Shown in pieces: positions 5,506 through 5,999 of a DNA stretch of 5,999 bases (positions within the stretch are counted from its first letter, which is position 1; each line of letters begins with the position of its first letter). The stretch is from positions 1-5,999 of the forward strand of contig RPPU01000307.1 of assembly GCA_003819975.1 (NCBI GenBank), given 5' to 3'. This DNA comes from Desulfobacteraceae bacterium (GTDB lineage Bacteria; Desulfobacterota; DSM-4660; Desulfatiglandales; HGW-15). The position numbers and the translations under genes are program-made. Under the pieces are notes generated by a model, which saw only the letters and a program-made list of their open reading frames with translations, made no database searches and was not told the DNA's origin.

Positions 5506-5733
5506 ATGAATTTACATCAGGATTTGTCCATTATTAGCTCGCAAGAGCAAACCCTTATTAAAAAAATCCGTACTTTAACGCCTGAACGCATTGTTGAGGT
5601 TGAAAATTTTGTGGATTTTCTCCGGCATCGTAATGAGGAAATCCGATTGACTCATTCCCTAAGTCTGCTTTCCGAAGCCACTTTTCAAAAAATATGGGAT
5701 AATCCCGAGGATGCAGATTATGATCGATTATGA
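5506..5733 (+). CDS. MazE-type antitoxin (DUF2281-like)
   Basis: This 75-residue acidic protein is inferred to be the antitoxin for the overlapping downstream PemK/MazF-family toxin. Residues 14-43 (QTLIKKIRTLTPERIVEVEN followed by FVDFLRHRN) resemble the helical segment of DUF2281-type proteins, L-x-P/T-E-R-x-x-E-V-x-x-F-V-D-F-L. The C-terminal part, SEATFQKIWDNPEDADYDRL (56-75), has the W-D-N-x-E-D-A-x-Y-D-x-L tail found in many MazF antitoxins, where it wraps around the toxin. I see no AbrB-like or ribbon-helix-helix N-terminus, so autorepression is uncertain. ATG 5506 is preceded by AGGGGG with a 5-nt spacer. It is the first gene of a two-gene operon, with a promoter at 5422-5450 and a palindrome at 5477-5491. 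The gene family is clear from context, while the exact family name is less sure. Confidence 0.8.
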   Translation: MNLHQDLSIISSQEQTLIKKIRTLTPERIVEVENFVDFLRHRNEEIRLTHSLSLLSEATFQKIWDNPEDADYDRL

Positions 5734-5999
5734 TTTTGGTGATGTTGTTTTGGTCCTTTTTCCCTTTACCGACCAAACAAGCGTCAAAAAACGACCTGCC
5801 ATCGTTGTCAGCTCAAAAAAGTATAACCTTGAACGCCCCGATGTTGTTCTTATGCCCGCAACCGGTCGGAGGGATATCTCGGTCTATTTCGGAGACGTAA
5901 TGGTCGTTTCTTGGAAGGAGGCAGGATTTCTCAACCCCTCGGTTATCAAACCGGTCTTTTCTTCTTTGGAGAAAGGGCTTATTTTAAGAAAATTAGGTC
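5720..5999 (+). CDS. PemK/MazF-family mRNA interferase toxin, 3' end cut by window
   Basis: The visible 93 residues begin MIDYDFGDVVLVLFPFTDQT and continue KKRPAIVVSS (23-32), the G-D-V-V-x-V-x-F-P-F-T-D ... K-x-R-P-A-V-V-S signature of the PemK/MazF fold. These toxins are small SH3-like endoribonucleases that cleave mRNA at short sequence motifs and are held inactive by their antitoxin. PATGR (46-50) lies where family members carry part of the active site, and the later WKEAGFLNPSVIKP matches the conserved core. Members are usually about 105-120 residues, so perhaps 15-25 are missing beyond the edge. The start is ATG 5720, which overlaps the antitoxin gene by 14 nt. GAGG at 5707-5710 with a 9-nt spacer is its ribosome binding site. 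The overlap implies coupled translation, as usual for such pairs. No frame damage is visible. Confidence 0.9.
   Translation, partial: MIDYDFGDVVLVLFPFTDQTSVKKRPAIVVSSKKYNLERPDVVLMPATGRRDISVYFGDVMVVSWKEAGFLNPSVIKPVFSSLEKGLILRKLG

Overview
The window looks like accessory sequence from a Gram-negative bacterium. The RHS protein style (DUF6531 plus YD repeats, a G-C-x-x-C-G motif, and a 'GQPLTVDGP' type junction) resembles proteins common in Desulfobacterota/Deltaproteobacteria. That assignment is an inference at modest confidence. Base composition is uneven: the middle of the RHS gene and rmlB are GC-richer, while the RHS 5' end, the gene-free stretch and the toxin-antitoxin region are AT-rich.

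Layout. (1) Positions 1-3137, minus strand: one large secreted RHS/YD-repeat protein gene, running off the left edge. It is spread over three reading frames. Two lesions split it. One is a likely single-base loss in a C run near 1473. The other is a 7-bp direct repeat with 8-bp period at 580-594, which looks like a small tandem duplication. Everything between the lesions still reads as good YD-repeat protein, so the damage is recent or comes from the sequencing or assembly. (2) Positions 3138-3866: a gene-free stretch of about 730 bp. It holds a possible bidirectional terminator, an imperfect inverted repeat and a facing pair of REP-like palindromes with the widespread TTCGACAAGCTCAG core. (3) Positions 3867-4946, minus: rmlB, an intact dTDP-glucose 4,6-dehydratase, with no other dTDP-rhamnose gene in the window. 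(4) Positions 5001-5324, minus: an antitoxin-like protein of the HicB (PF05534) family with no HicA toxin beside it. (5) Positions 5506-5999, plus: a MazEF-type toxin-antitoxin operon, with a 75-aa antitoxin overlapping by 14 nt a PemK/MazF-family toxin cut by the right edge.

The HicB-like gene and the MazEF-like operon are transcribed divergently from a 181-bp AT-rich spacer. The spacer carries two good sigma70-type promoters, back to back, and a perfect 15-bp palindrome just upstream of the mazE-like gene that is a plausible autoregulatory operator. A second palindrome lies between hicB and rmlB and overlaps a weak candidate rmlB promoter.

I do not see a clearly undescribed system. The points most worth following are the two frame lesions in the RHS gene, the RHS cysteine-rich N-terminal domain, the REP-like pair, and the orphan HicB facing a MazEF module.
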